Below, one piece after another: positions 1-8,103 of a stretch of 64,000 nt of DNA. The number at the start of each line of letters is the position of its first letter. Position 1 is the stretch's first letter. The notes under the pieces are model-generated. The model saw only the letters and a list, made by a program, of their open reading frames with translations, was not told the origin of the DNA and did no database searches. Origin of the DNA: Pelomonas sp965229315 (GTDB lineage Bacteria > Pseudomonadota > Gammaproteobacteria > Burkholderiales > Burkholderiaceae_C). The position numbers were made by a program, and so were the translations under genes. Where the stretch lies: the NCBI RefSeq assembly GCF_965229315.1, contig NZ_CBDDJA010000002.1:1922001-1986000 (forward strand), read 5' to 3'.

Positions 1-179
1 CGAAGTCCCTCGTCATCCACCCGGCCAGCACGACGCACTTCCGCATGGACGACGCGGCGCTGAAGAGCGCCGGCATCGGCCCGGGCACCATCCGCCTGTC
101 CATCGGCCTGGAAGACCCGGCCGACCTGATCGACGACCTCAAGCGCGCGCTGAAGGTGGCGGCGAAGGTGGCCGCATGA
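1..179 (+). CDS. C-terminal end of an O-acetylhomoserine sulfhydrylase-like PLP enzyme (5' partial)
   Basis: The reading frame is open from base 3 and encodes the last 58 residues of a Cys/Met-metabolism PLP enzyme. The visible tail contains the segment SLVIHPASTTH followed by GTIRLSIGLEDPADLIDDL, which is typical of the C-terminal lobe of O-acetylhomoserine/O-succinylhomoserine sulfhydrylases (MetY/MetZ); the arginine of TIRLS binds the substrate carboxylate in this fold. The PLP lysine lies outside the window. The stop overlaps the next ATG (ATGA), so the following hydrolase is translationally coupled. MetY against MetZ cannot be decided from this fragment. Confidence 0.75.
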   Translation, partial: KSLVIHPASTTHFRMDDAALKSAGIGPGTIRLSIGLEDPADLIDDLKRALKVAAKVAA

Positions 180-973
180 AGCTCGTCGTCGATGGCCAGG
201 AGGCCTATGCGTACACCGGCGGCAAGCCGTTCGACCCCGCCCTGCCCTGCGTGGTCTTCATCCACGGCGCGCTGAACGACCACAGCGTCTGGACGCTGCT
301 GGCCCGCTGGTGCGCCCACCATGGCCACGGTGTGCTGGCGGTGGACCTGCCCGGCCACGGCCGCAGCGGCGGTGCGCCACTGACCAGCGTCGAAGCCCTG
401 GGCGCCTGGGTAAAGCGGCTGCTCGACGCGGCGGGTGTCGGCCAGGCCGCGCTGGTGGGCCACAGCATGGGCTCGCTGATCGCGCTGCAGGCGGCCGAGC
501 GCGCCAGCACGCTGGTGATGGTGGGGACGGCCTACCCGATGAAGGTGTCCGAGGCGCTGCTGGCCACCGCGCGCGACCGGCCCGAAGACGCGATGGCCAT
601 GGTCAACGCGTTCTCGCATTCGCTGGCCAGCGCCAAGCCGGGCTACCCCGGCCCGGGCGCCTGGCTGCGGGGCGGCGCACTGGCGCTGATGCGCCGGCTG
701 CAGGCGCGCCAGACGGCCGTCAACCTGTTCGAGAACGACTTCCAGGTCTGCGACCGCTACACCGGCGGCGAGGCCGCGGCCGCGCGCGTGGGCTGCCCCG
801 TGCACTTCATCCTCGGCCAACTGGACCAGATGACCAGCCCCCGGCAGAACGCGGTGCTGGGCGCGCTGCTCAAGCCGCAGACCCACCTCGTGCCCGCCGG
901 CCACGCGCTGATGGCCGAGGCCCCGGACGCCGTGCTGGCGGCGCTGCGGCGCTCGCTTCAGCCCAGCGCGTAG
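176..973 (+). CDS. Alpha/beta-hydrolase fold protein
   Basis: This is a 265-residue single-domain alpha/beta hydrolase. An oxyanion-hole HG lies at residues 30-31, the nucleophile elbow GHSMG puts Ser at 97, and a consistent triad is completed by Asp217 (in GQLDQMTSP) and His243 (in AGHALM). There is no signal peptide, so it should be cytosolic. Its ATG overlaps the stop of the upstream sulfhydrylase by four bases, which suggests a shared transcript and perhaps acyl-homoserine or thioester/ester hydrolysis, but the substrate cannot be read from sequence. The 3' end overlaps by 16 bases the end of the convergent flavin monooxygenase. Confidence 0.85.
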   Translation: MKLVVDGQEAYAYTGGKPFDPALPCVVFIHGALNDHSVWTLLARWCAHHGHGVLAVDLPGHGRSGGAPLTSVEALGAWVKRLLDAAGVGQAALVGHSMGSLIALQAAERASTLVMVGTAYPMKVSEALLATARDRPEDAMAMVNAFSHSLASAKPGYPGPGAWLRGGALALMRRLQARQTAVNLFENDFQVCDRYTGGEAAAARVGCPVHFILGQLDQMTSPRQNAVLGALLKPQTHLVPAGHALMAEAPDAVLAALRRSLQPSA

Positions 974-2421
974 GCCGCGGGGTCGGGCCGGCGCACGGCC
1001 CGCACGTAGTCGCGCGTGAAGCCGGGCCAGATCGCGACGATGCGGCCGTTCTCGGCCCGGTACCAGGAGCGGCACTGGCTCCACACCGAGCCGGCCAGGC
1101 GCTGCTGTTGCGCGGCGTCCTGCGCGGCCGCCACGTCGGCCTTCACGGCGATCCAGCGCCGGCCTTCGCGCTGCACGCGCTGCATGCAGGCGATGGCGTG
1201 CTGCACCTGCGGCTCGATGTACAGCAGGGTGGAGGTGTGCCCGGTGGCCGTGTTGGGCCCCAGCATCAGGAAGAAGTTGGGGAAGCGCGGCACCGTGATG
1301 CCCAGGTAGGCGGCGGGACCGTCCCGCCATGCATCGGCCAGCCGTTGCCCGCCCAGCCCTTCGATGCGCGTCTCGGCCAGCGGGTGCGTGGTGTCGAACC
1401 CGGTGGCGCAGACCAGCGCGTCCAACGGGTGCTCGCGGCCGTCCGCCGTCAGCAGGCCGCGTGCGGTGGCGCGCTTGATGCCGGCTGTGACCAGTTCGGT
1501 CTGCGGCCGCGCCAGCGCCGGGTAGTAGTCGTTGGAGAAGATGATGCGTTTGCAGCCCAGCGGATACGGCGGCACCAGCGCTTCACGCAGCGTGGGGTCG
1601 GCAACCTGGCGCTTCAGGTGCGAGGCGGCTGCCGCCTGCATGAAGCGCCGGGTCCAGGTACCCTCGTCGAAGCCACGGCGGCTGCACTCCAGCACGCCGG
1701 CCCAGGCCCAGCGCGTGAAGCGCGCGTACGGTGCCCAGCCGGTCAGCCAGCGGTCGAGGCGGCCGTAGCGGCGGTCCACGCGCGGCATCACCCAGTTCGC
1801 CGTGCGCTGGAACACGCTCAGGTGCGCCACAGCGGGCGCCAGCGCCGGCACGAGCTGCGCGGCTGTCGAGCCGGTGCCGATGACGCCCACGCGCAGGCCG
1901 GCCAGGTTCGTGGCCGTCGGCCAGCGCGCGCTGTGCAGCAGCCGGCCCTGGAAGTCGGCCAGGCCCGGGATGTCGGGCCAGCGAGCCCGGTTCAACGCGC
2001 CCGTGCTGCAGACGAAGAAGCGCGCGCTGAGCCGCTCGCCGTTGTCCAGCAGCAGCCGCCAGCGGCCGGCCCCGGCGTCGAATCGGGCCTGGGTGATGGC
2101 GCGGCCCAGCCGCATCTGCGCGGGCAGGCCGTGCGCCTGCGCCAGGCGCTGCTGGTAGCGCTGGATCTCGGGCGCGTCGGCGAAGCGGTGCGTCCAGTCA
2201 GCGTTGGGCGCGAAGCTGAAGCTGTAGGCAGGCGCCGGCACGTCGACCTGGGCGCCGGGGTAGCGGTTGTCCCACCAGGTGCCGCCGATGCCGGCCGACT
2301 TCTCGACGATGACGAAGTCCATGAAGCCCGCTTTCTGCAACTGGATGGCCATGCACAGCCCTGACATGCCCGCGCCAAGGATGACGACGTCGAGCTCGGT
2401 GTGGGGTGCCGCAGGATCCAT
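958..2421 (-). CDS. Flavin-containing monooxygenase, Baeyer-Villiger type
   Basis: This 487-residue FAD/NADPH monooxygenase is read from the ATG giving MDPAAPHTEL; an in-frame ATG 42 bases upstream would add an unlikely basic extension. The FAD dinucleotide motif GAGMSG is at residues 16-21, GGTWWDNRYPGA follows at 46-57, and the NADPH site GTGSTA is at 184-189. Between the two nucleotide sites, residues 159-170 read FQGRLLHSARWP, an exact match to the Baeyer-Villiger monooxygenase fingerprint FxGxxxHxxxWP. The enzyme should therefore insert oxygen next to a carbonyl, making esters or lactones; the ketone substrate is unknown. A convergent esterase-like hydrolase ends in its last codons, which could act on an ester product, but that link is inference. 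Confidence 0.85.
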   Translation of the reverse strand: MDPAAPHTELDVVILGAGMSGLCMAIQLQKAGFMDFVIVEKSAGIGGTWWDNRYPGAQVDVPAPAYSFSFAPNADWTHRFADAPEIQRYQQRLAQAHGLPAQMRLGRAITQARFDAGAGRWRLLLDNGERLSARFFVCSTGALNRARWPDIPGLADFQGRLLHSARWPTATNLAGLRVGVIGTGSTAAQLVPALAPAVAHLSVFQRTANWVMPRVDRRYGRLDRWLTGWAPYARFTRWAWAGVLECSRRGFDEGTWTRRFMQAAAASHLKRQVADPTLREALVPPYPLGCKRIIFSNDYYPALARPQTELVTAGIKRATARGLLTADGREHPLDALVCATGFDTTHPLAETRIEGLGGQRLADAWRDGPAAYLGITVPRFPNFFLMLGPNTATGHTSTLLYIEPQVQHAIACMQRVQREGRRWIAVKADVAAAQDAAQQQRLAGSVWSQCRSWYRAENGRIVAIWPGFTRDYVRAVRRPDPAAYALG

Positions 2422-2486
2422 CGGCTGATTATTGCGAGGGCAAGCCCGCTTGCCGCCCGGCACCGAACCGCGCTTGAATCGAGCGC

Positions 2487-2795
2487 ATGAGCACCGAACG
2501 CTTCTCCCGCTTCGCCGACTTCTACCCGTTCTACCTGGCCGAACACGCCAACCCGACCTGCCGGCGCCTGCACTTCGTCGGCTCGACGCTGGTGCTGGCC
2601 TGCCTGTGGCGGCTGCTGGCGACGGGCAACGTGGCCTGGCTGCTCTACGCGCTGCTGTGCGGCTACGGCTTCGCCTGGGTCGGGCATTTCTTCTTCGAGA
2701 AGAACCGGCCGGCGACGTTCAAGTACCCGCTGTACAGCTTCATGGGCGACTGGGTCATGTACGCCGACATCTGGCGCGGGCGCGTCAAGCTCTGA
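2487..2795 (+). CDS. DUF962/Mpo1-like membrane protein
   Basis: This small 102-residue protein is of the Mpo1-like (DUF962, YGL010w) family. It has a histidine near the N-terminus in AEHANPTCRRLHFVG, two hydrophobic segments around residues 33-65, and the conserved GHFFFEKNRPATFKYP block. In yeast, Mpo1 is an iron-dependent dioxygenase acting in fatty-acid alpha-oxidation; the bacterial members are mostly uncharacterised. It is divergent from the monooxygenase, with 65 bases between the start codons. The family call rests on the conserved His/Asn/Pro blocks; function in this organism is not known. Confidence 0.8.
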   Translation: MSTERFSRFADFYPFYLAEHANPTCRRLHFVGSTLVLACLWRLLATGNVAWLLYALLCGYGFAWVGHFFFEKNRPATFKYPLYSFMGDWVMYADIWRGRVKL

Positions 2796-2810
2796 CGCCC
2801 TGACGCGCGG

Positions 2811-3614
2811 CTAGTTCCGCCAGGCCAGGCCGATCGCGGCCCCCGTGCCCAGGCGCTTCTCGATCAGCGGGCTGCCGGCCACCGGCCCCATCAGGCGGCT
2901 CACGCCGGCCGAGCCGAACGTGAGCCAGTGCTTGTTGATCGGCCGGATGAAACTGACGCCGGCATGCACGTCGCGCAGCCCGGCGCCGGGCTCGTAGAAC
3001 GGCTTGCCGCTCTCCGCCACCGCCGACTGCGGCACGCCGAAGTAGCTGCGCAGGTTCTGCGCGTTGGCGGCCGAGATGCCGGCGCCGCTGGTGATCTCCA
3101 GCGTCGGGCTGCGGTACAGCCGCCAGCCCAGGTCCAAGCCCAGCGTCATGCCGCCTTGCCGGCCCAGCAGGTCTTGCGACAGCGTCGCGCCGACGTTGAA
3201 GTCCTTGGTGAAGCTGTAGCTCGTGTACAGGCGCGCCCGCAGCGTGCGCCGCACATCGGGCAGGCCGCGCGTGGTGCTGGCGTCGCCGCTGCCGCGGCCG
3301 CTGTCCATGCGCAGCGCCACGCCCAGGCGCAGCTTGTCGGTGTCGATGAAGGCCGTGCTGGCACCGCCGCCGGCCTCTTCCTGGCCGAAACCCAGCAGCG
3401 AGCTGGCGCCCGATGTGCTGATGCGCACCCGCCCCAGCTTGAAGGCCCACAGCGGCTTGAGCTTGGTCACGCGGCCACTCGCACCGTCGTACTCCGGCTG
3501 GTTGGCGACGGAGGCGCCAATCAGGTAGCGCGCCGGCGCGCTGTCCGTGCCCTGCTGGGCTAGCGCGGGTGCGGTGCCGGCCGTGGCCAGCAGTGTGATC
3601 AACGCGGTTCTCAT
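2811..3614 (-). CDS. MipA/OmpV-family outer membrane protein
   Basis: This 267-residue protein has a signal peptide ending near residue 19 (ATAGTAPALAQ), followed by alternating beta-strand sequence and a C-terminus of GTGAAIGLAWRN, as expected of an outer membrane beta barrel. The layout fits the MipA/OmpV family, whose members are linked to murein-hydrolase scaffolding (MipA) or to porin-like roles. It is a single gene with no apparent partner: the downstream neighbour is convergent and the upstream kbl-tdh pair is on the same strand but separated by 47 bases. Confidence 0.75.
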   Translation of the reverse strand: MRTALITLLATAGTAPALAQQGTDSAPARYLIGASVANQPEYDGASGRVTKLKPLWAFKLGRVRISTSGASSLLGFGQEEAGGGASTAFIDTDKLRLGVALRMDSGRGSGDASTTRGLPDVRRTLRARLYTSYSFTKDFNVGATLSQDLLGRQGGMTLGLDLGWRLYRSPTLEITSGAGISAANAQNLRSYFGVPQSAVAESGKPFYEPGAGLRDVHAGVSFIRPINKHWLTFGSAGVSRLMGPVAGSPLIEKRLGTGAAIGLAWRN

Positions 3615-3661
3615 GCGCCCAGCGTAGCAGCCGTTGGCCGATGCGTCCGTTCAGTTCAGCT

Positions 3662-4606
3662 TCAGGCCGCCTTCAATTCGCGTGTCAGCTCGGTCAGCAT
3701 GTCGTCCACCATGGCGTCCAGGTCGTACTTCAGCTGCCAGCCCCAGTCCGCCTGCGCGGCGCTGTCATCGATGCGCTGCGGCCAGCTCGCCGCGATGGCC
3801 TGGCGGAAGTCGGGCACGCAGTCCATCGTGAAGGCCGGCAGGCGGCGGCGGATGCTGGCCGCGATGCCTTCCGGCGTGAAGCTGACGCCCGCGAGGTTGT
3901 AGCTGCCGCGCTGCCTGATCGCTTCAGCCGGCGCGTTCATCAGCTCGATGGTCGCGCGCAGCGCATCGGGCATGTACATCATCGGCAGCGCCTGCTGGGC
4001 TTCGAGGAAGCAGGTGTAGCGGCCGTCCTTGATCGCCGAGTGGAAGATCTCGACGGCGTAGTCCGTCGTGCCGCCGCCGGGCGGCGTCTTCCAGCTGATG
4101 AGGCCGGGGTAGCGCAGGCTGCGCACGTCCACGCCATGCTTGGCGTGGTACCAGGCGCACCAGCGCTCGCCGGCGAGCTTGGAGATGCCGTAGATGGTGG
4201 TCGGGTCCATCACGGTGGTCTGCGGCGTGTCCACGGCCGGCGTGCTGGGGCCGAAGGCGGCGATGGAGCTGGGCCAGAAGATCTTGTCCAGCTTCTCATG
4301 GCGGGCCAGCTCCAGCACGTTGAGCAGGCCCTTCATGTTCAGGTCCCACGCCCACATCGGGTGCTTCTCGCCGTTGGCCGAGAGGGCTGCCGCCAGGTGG
4401 TAGATCTGCGTGATCTTGTGGCGCTTGACGACGGTTGCGAGCGCGCCGGCGTCCGTCACGTCCAGGGCTTCGTGCTGCAGGCTGGGCACGCGGCCCTTGG
4501 GCGCGAGGTCACTGGTGACGACGGCCTCGGGGCCATGCAGCCGGGCCAGCTCGGTGGCCAGTTCGGTGCCGATCTGGCCATTCGCGCCAATGATCAAGAT
4601 CTTCAT
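3662..4606 (-). CDS. tdh: L-threonine 3-dehydrogenase, SDR/epimerase type
   Basis: This 314-residue Rossmann-fold protein has the NAD motif GANGQIG at residues 7-13, Ser113/Ser114 and the catalytic pair Tyr139/Lys143 (YGISK). It is the short-chain (UDP-galactose-epimerase-like) class of threonine dehydrogenase, distinct from the zinc MDR enzyme of E. coli. It oxidises L-threonine to 2-amino-3-ketobutyrate, which the product of the adjacent kbl gene cleaves with CoA to glycine and acetyl-CoA. The start codon overlaps the kbl stop by four bases (ATGA), so the two are co-translated. Assignment to threonine rather than a sugar nucleotide depends strongly on this context. Confidence 0.88.
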   Translation of the reverse strand: MKILIIGANGQIGTELATELARLHGPEAVVTSDLAPKGRVPSLQHEALDVTDAGALATVVKRHKITQIYHLAAALSANGEKHPMWAWDLNMKGLLNVLELARHEKLDKIFWPSSIAAFGPSTPAVDTPQTTVMDPTTIYGISKLAGERWCAWYHAKHGVDVRSLRYPGLISWKTPPGGGTTDYAVEIFHSAIKDGRYTCFLEAQQALPMMYMPDALRATIELMNAPAEAIRQRGSYNLAGVSFTPEGIAASIRRRLPAFTMDCVPDFRQAIAASWPQRIDDSAAQADWGWQLKYDLDAMVDDMLTELTRELKAA

Positions 4607-5799
4607 TTCACCAACCCCAGTTCACGGCCGGCCTGCGTGAATGCAGCGACGGCCTGCTCCAGGTGCTCGCGTTCGTGCACCGCCGAGATCTGCACGCGGA
4701 TGCGCGCCTGGCCCTTGGGCACGACGGGGAAGAAGAAGCCCACCGCGTAGAGGCCCAGCTCCAGGATGCGGGCGCTCAAGCGCTGCGCCATCACCGCGTC
4801 GTAGACCATGATGGGCACGATGGGGTGGGTGCCGGGCTTGATCTCGAAGCCGGCGGCCTGGATGGCCTCGCGGAAGTAGGCGGTGTTGGCCTCCAGCTTG
4901 TCGCGCAGGGCCGTTGAGCCTTCCAGCAGGTCCAGCACGGCCAGCGAGGCGCCGGCGATGCTGGGGGCCAGCGTGTTGCTGAACAGATAGGGGCGCGAGC
5001 GCTGGCGCAGCAGCTCGACGACCTCCTTGCGCGCCGCCGTGAAGCCGCCCGACGCGCCGCCCAGCGCCTTGCCGAAGGTGCCGGTGATGATGTCGATCTT
5101 GCCGAACACGCCACAGTGCTCGGCGGTGCCGCGGCCCGTCTTGCCCATGAAGCCGCTGGCATGGCATTCGTCGATGCCCAGCAGCGCGTCGTAGCGGTCG
5201 CACAGCGCGCGGATCTTGTCGAGCTGGGCGATGGTGCCGTCCATGGAGAACACGCCGTCGGTGAACACCAGCGTGAAGCGTGCGCCCTTCTCTTTCGCTT
5301 CCTTCAGGCAGCGCTCCAGGTCATCGAGGTTGTTGTGCTCGTAGCGCCAGCGCTGCGCCTTGCACAACCGGATGCCGTCGATGATGGACGCGTGGTTCAG
5401 CGCGTCGCTGATGATGGCGTCCTGTTCGCCCAGCAGCGGCTCGAACAGGCCGCCGTTGGCGTCGAACGCGGCGGCGTAGAGGATGGCGTCCTCGCAGCCC
5501 ACGAAACGGGCGATGCGCGCTTCAAGCTCCTTGTGCACGTCCTGCGTGCCGCAGATGAAGCGCACCGACGACAGCCCAAAGCCATGCGTGCGCAGCGCTT
5601 CATGTGCCGCCTCGATGACCTGCGGATGCGACGACAGGCCCAGGTAGTTGTTGGCGCACAGGTTGATGACCTCGCGGCCGTCGCTGGTGGTCACGACGGC
5701 GCCCTGCGGCGTCGTGATGATGCGCTCGGCCTTGAAGAGGCCGGCGGCACGGATGCCGTCCAGTTCGGTCTGCAGATGTTGATAGAAGGCTTGGCTCAT
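4603..5799 (-). CDS. kbl: 2-amino-3-ketobutyrate CoA ligase (glycine C-acetyltransferase)
   Basis: This 398-residue PLP enzyme of the alpha-oxoamine synthase family is read from MSQAFYQHLQ; GGAG lies seven bases before that ATG. The PLP lysine is K244 in TGTFGKALGG, the cofactor-ring residues are H136 (DALNHAS), D210 and H213 (DECHASG), and the length is that of the E. coli enzyme. It converts 2-amino-3-ketobutyrate and CoA to glycine and acetyl-CoA, completing threonine catabolism with tdh downstream. The promoter lies in the 93-base gap shared with the divergent XRE-cupin regulator, where a 16-base palindrome is found. Confidence 0.93.
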   Translation of the reverse strand: MSQAFYQHLQTELDGIRAAGLFKAERIITTPQGAVVTTSDGREVINLCANNYLGLSSHPQVIEAAHEALRTHGFGLSSVRFICGTQDVHKELEARIARFVGCEDAILYAAAFDANGGLFEPLLGEQDAIISDALNHASIIDGIRLCKAQRWRYEHNNLDDLERCLKEAKEKGARFTLVFTDGVFSMDGTIAQLDKIRALCDRYDALLGIDECHASGFMGKTGRGTAEHCGVFGKIDIITGTFGKALGGASGGFTAARKEVVELLRQRSRPYLFSNTLAPSIAGASLAVLDLLEGSTALRDKLEANTAYFREAIQAAGFEIKPGTHPIVPIMVYDAVMAQRLSARILELGLYAVGFFFPVVPKGQARIRVQISAVHEREHLEQAVAAFTQAGRELGLVK

Positions 5800-5831
5800 G
5801 GTGCCGCTCCTGATGCACAATTCGGTCAATT

Positions 5832-5853
5832 GAACATGTTCGATATATCGAAC
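5832..5853. promoter_or_regulatory. Operator palindromes in the kbl / XRE-cupin divergent promoter
   Basis: A perfect 16-base palindrome, GTTCGATATATCGAAC, lies at 5838-5853 and partly overlaps a second perfect palindrome, GAACATGTTC, at 5832-5841. They share the GTTC/GAAC half-site. They sit centrally between kbl and the regulator gene, so a dimer bound here could control both. That the adjacent XRE-cupin protein binds here is inference from position and symmetry. Confidence 0.65.
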
Positions 5854-5892
5854 TTTTGTGCAGTATCTGAAAATCGTCTATTCCCGTCAAGC

Positions 5893-6459
5893 ATGAGCAT
5901 GGACACCGAACCGCCCCGCGTCGGCGCCGCCTTGCAGGCGTTGCGCGCCAGCCGTGGCCTGTCGCTGGATGACCTGTCCAAGCGGGCCGGCGTCAGCAAG
6001 TCGATGTTGTCGCAGATCGAGCGCAACCAGGCCAACCCCACGGTGGCCGTGGTGTGGCGGCTGGCGAATGCGCTGGGCGTGGAGATGGGCGAACTGCTGG
6101 GTGCGGAGCGCGCGGCCACCCCCGCCATCGAGACCGTGCCGGCGCATGCGACGCCCGGCCTCACCAGCCCCGACGGCCTGTGCAAGCTGCGCATCCTGGG
6201 CCCCATCGAGCTGGCCGGGCAGTTCGAGTGGTACGAGCTGAGCATCCAGCCCGGCGGCGTGTTGGACAGCCAGGCGCACGAGCCCGGCTCGCGCGAGCAC
6301 CTGAGCGTGTTGACCGGCACGCTCGAAGTGACGGCCCAGGGCGTGACCAGCAGGCTCAAGGCTGGCGAGACGGCCCGGTACGCAGTAGACGGGCCGCACG
6401 CGATCCGCAACGCGGCGAAGTCGGGCGCGACCGCGCTGCTGGTCGTGCTGCACCCCTGA
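5893..6459 (+). CDS. XRE-family regulator with C-terminal cupin domain
   Basis: This 188-residue protein is read from MSMDTEPPRV. Residues 10-65 form a lambda-repressor-type helix-turn-helix (SLDDLSKRAGVSKSMLSQIE) and residues 105-188 a cupin sensor with the pattern HEPGSREHLSVLTG. HTH-cupin regulators of this type often control amino-acid or polyamine catabolism and bind a small metabolite in the cupin. Being divergent from kbl-tdh, it probably senses threonine or a threonine-derived compound and controls that operon and itself through the palindromes between them; this is inference. No good Shine-Dalgarno precedes the start, and the second ATG two codons later is an alternative. Confidence 0.85.
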   Translation: MSMDTEPPRVGAALQALRASRGLSLDDLSKRAGVSKSMLSQIERNQANPTVAVVWRLANALGVEMGELLGAERAATPAIETVPAHATPGLTSPDGLCKLRILGPIELAGQFEWYELSIQPGGVLDSQAHEPGSREHLSVLTGTLEVTAQGVTSRLKAGETARYAVDGPHAIRNAAKSGATALLVVLHP

Positions 6460-6498
6460 ACGCTTCTTAAACTGCAGCCTCCACCCAAGGAGGCATGC

Positions 6499-7455
6499 AT
6501 GCAGATCACCCGTCGCGCGACCCTGGCCTCGCTGGCCGCCCTGCCCTTTGCCGCGTGGGCGCAGGACCGGCCGATCCGGCTGCTGGTGGGCTTCCCCGCG
6601 GGCGGCGGCACGGACGCCATCGCGCGGCTGCTGGGCGAGGCGCTGCAGGCGTCGCTCGGCACCACCGTTCTCGTCGACAACCGGCCGGGCGCCGGCGGCC
6701 AGATCGCCGCGCAGGCGCTGAAGACGGCCGCACCAGACGGCACGACCTTCTTCGTCACGCACGACCACACCATCTCCATCCTGCCGCTGGTGATGAAGCA
6801 CCCGGGCTTCGACCCGGCCCACGACTTCGTGCCGGTGGCCGGCTTCGCCACCTTTGCGAACGCGCTGGCGCTGTCCGGCGGCACGCCCGCCCACACGCTG
6901 CCCGAGTACCTCGCGTGGGTGAAGAAGCAGGGCGGCCAGGGCAACGTGGGCATCCCCGCGCCGGCCTCGGTGCCGGAGTTCCTCGTCAAGCTGCTGGGCG
7001 AGAAGAACGGCCTGAACCTGCTCAGCGTGCCCTACCGCGGCAGCGCGCCCATGATCTCGGACATGCTGGGCAACCAGATCAGCGCCGGCGTGGGCTCGGT
7101 GCCCGACCTGATCGCCAACCACCAGCAGAAGAAGCTGCGCATCGTGGCCGTCATGGGCCAGCAGCGACAGAGCGTGCTGCCGGAGGTGCCGACCTTCGCC
7201 GAGCTGGGCATCGCCGGCTTCGAGGACCTGCCGTACTACGGCATCTTCGCGCCGGCCGGCACGCCGCCCGCCGTGCTGCAGCGCTTCGCCAACGCGGTGG
7301 CCGGGGTCATCGCGCAGCCCGGCGTGAAGGCGCGGTTGGCCGAGCTGGGTCTGTCGGTCGGCATGATGACGGGCGCCCAACTCGGCGCCCGCGAGCGCGC
7401 CTACTCCGCGGCGTGGGCGCGCCTCATCCGGGCGGGCGGCTTCCAGCCGCAGTGA
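6499..7455 (+). CDS. Bug-family (TctC) periplasmic solute-binding protein
   Basis: This 318-residue protein has an export signal MQITRRATLASLAALPFAAWAQ with a twin-arginine-like TRRATL start, then the family opening RPIRLLVGFPAGGGTDAIAR. Bug proteins are extracytoplasmic receptors for carboxylates and similar compounds and are greatly expanded in Burkholderiales, mostly without linked permease genes. No TctA/TctB permease is near, so this is one of those orphans and its ligand is unknown. The Shine-Dalgarno AAGGAGG at 6488-6494 and the signal peptide fix the start at the second of two overlapping ATGs. It stands 39 bases after the regulator gene on the same strand. Confidence 0.9.
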   Translation: MQITRRATLASLAALPFAAWAQDRPIRLLVGFPAGGGTDAIARLLGEALQASLGTTVLVDNRPGAGGQIAAQALKTAAPDGTTFFVTHDHTISILPLVMKHPGFDPAHDFVPVAGFATFANALALSGGTPAHTLPEYLAWVKKQGGQGNVGIPAPASVPEFLVKLLGEKNGLNLLSVPYRGSAPMISDMLGNQISAGVGSVPDLIANHQQKKLRIVAVMGQQRQSVLPEVPTFAELGIAGFEDLPYYGIFAPAGTPPAVLQRFANAVAGVIAQPGVKARLAELGLSVGMMTGAQLGARERAYSAAWARLIRAGGFQPQ

Positions 7456-7456
7456 G

Positions 7457-8026
7457 TCAGAGCCCGTCGAGCTTCAGCAGCGCGAACACCCCCATCGCGG
7501 CGAACATCGCCGCGGCGATGCCGTGCACCAGGCGCATCGGGATCTTCTTGGCGAACCGGTCGCCGACGAACACCGCCGGCACGTCCGCGATCAGCATGCC
7601 CAGCGTCGTGCCCACCACCACCAGGACGGGGTTGGGGTAGTGCGCCGCCATCGCGACGGTGGCGATCTGCGTCTTGTCGCCCATCTCGGCGAGGAAGAAG
7701 GCAATCAGCGTCGTGCCGAACACGCCCCAGCGGCCCTTGACCTGCGTGTCCTCGTCGTCGATCTTGTCGGGGATCAGCGTCCAGACGGCCATGCCCAGAA
7801 AGCCCAGGCCCACCACCCAGCGCAGCGTCGCCGGGCTGAGCACCGACGTGATCCACGCGCCCAGCGCACCGGCCATGCTGTGGTTGACGATGGTCGCGGC
7901 GAGGATGCCGAGGATGATGGGCACGGGCCGCTTGAAGCGGGCGGCCAGCACGAAGGCCAGCAGTTGCGTCTTGTCGCCGATCTCGGCCAGAGCCACCACG
8001 CCGGTGGACATCAGGAGTGCTTCCAT
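7457..8026 (-). CDS. GDT1/UPF0016-family manganese exporter
   Basis: This 189-residue membrane protein is built of two homologous halves, each opening with the family signature: EIGDKTQ at residues 15-21 and EMGDKTQ at 114-120. A hydrophilic acidic loop (DKIDDEDTQVKG) joins the halves. Family members (MneA, yeast Gdt1, human TMEM165) move Mn2+ or Ca2+ in exchange for protons. The function as a manganese exporter is strongly backed by the yybP-ykoY manganese riboswitch directly upstream. The start used has GAGG fourteen bases ahead; the internal ATG at codon 6 is possible. The 3' end abuts the convergent Bug gene. Confidence 0.9.
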   Translation of the reverse strand: MEALLMSTGVVALAEIGDKTQLLAFVLAARFKRPVPIILGILAATIVNHSMAGALGAWITSVLSPATLRWVVGLGFLGMAVWTLIPDKIDDEDTQVKGRWGVFGTTLIAFFLAEMGDKTQIATVAMAAHYPNPVLVVVGTTLGMLIADVPAVFVGDRFAKKIPMRLVHGIAAAMFAAMGVFALLKLDGL

Positions 8027-8063
8027 TTTTCGGGGATTTCCTCGGCCGGGGGTGAAGACGGTT

Positions 8064-8103
8064 GACCACGCGCCTCCCCGGCCGAACCGGAGGCTGCATG
8101 GTC
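8064..8103 (-). promoter_or_regulatory. Expression-platform hairpin of the manganese riboswitch
   Basis: GACCACGCGCCTCC (8064-8077) pairs with GGAGGCTGCATGGTC (8089-8103), giving about 13 pairs with one bulge. The upper arm includes the last bases after the aptamer's GCAAGACC block, so this stem and aptamer closure could be mutually exclusive. There is no U-tract after it, which argues for control of translation or Rho access rather than an intrinsic terminator. The pairing is seen; the switching role is inferred. Confidence 0.55.

Noticed and set aside
3662..4606. Sugar-nucleotide epimerase as the function of the SDR protein
   Set aside because: The motif set alone would allow it, but direct coupling to kbl and the SDR-type threonine dehydrogenase class make tdh far more likely.
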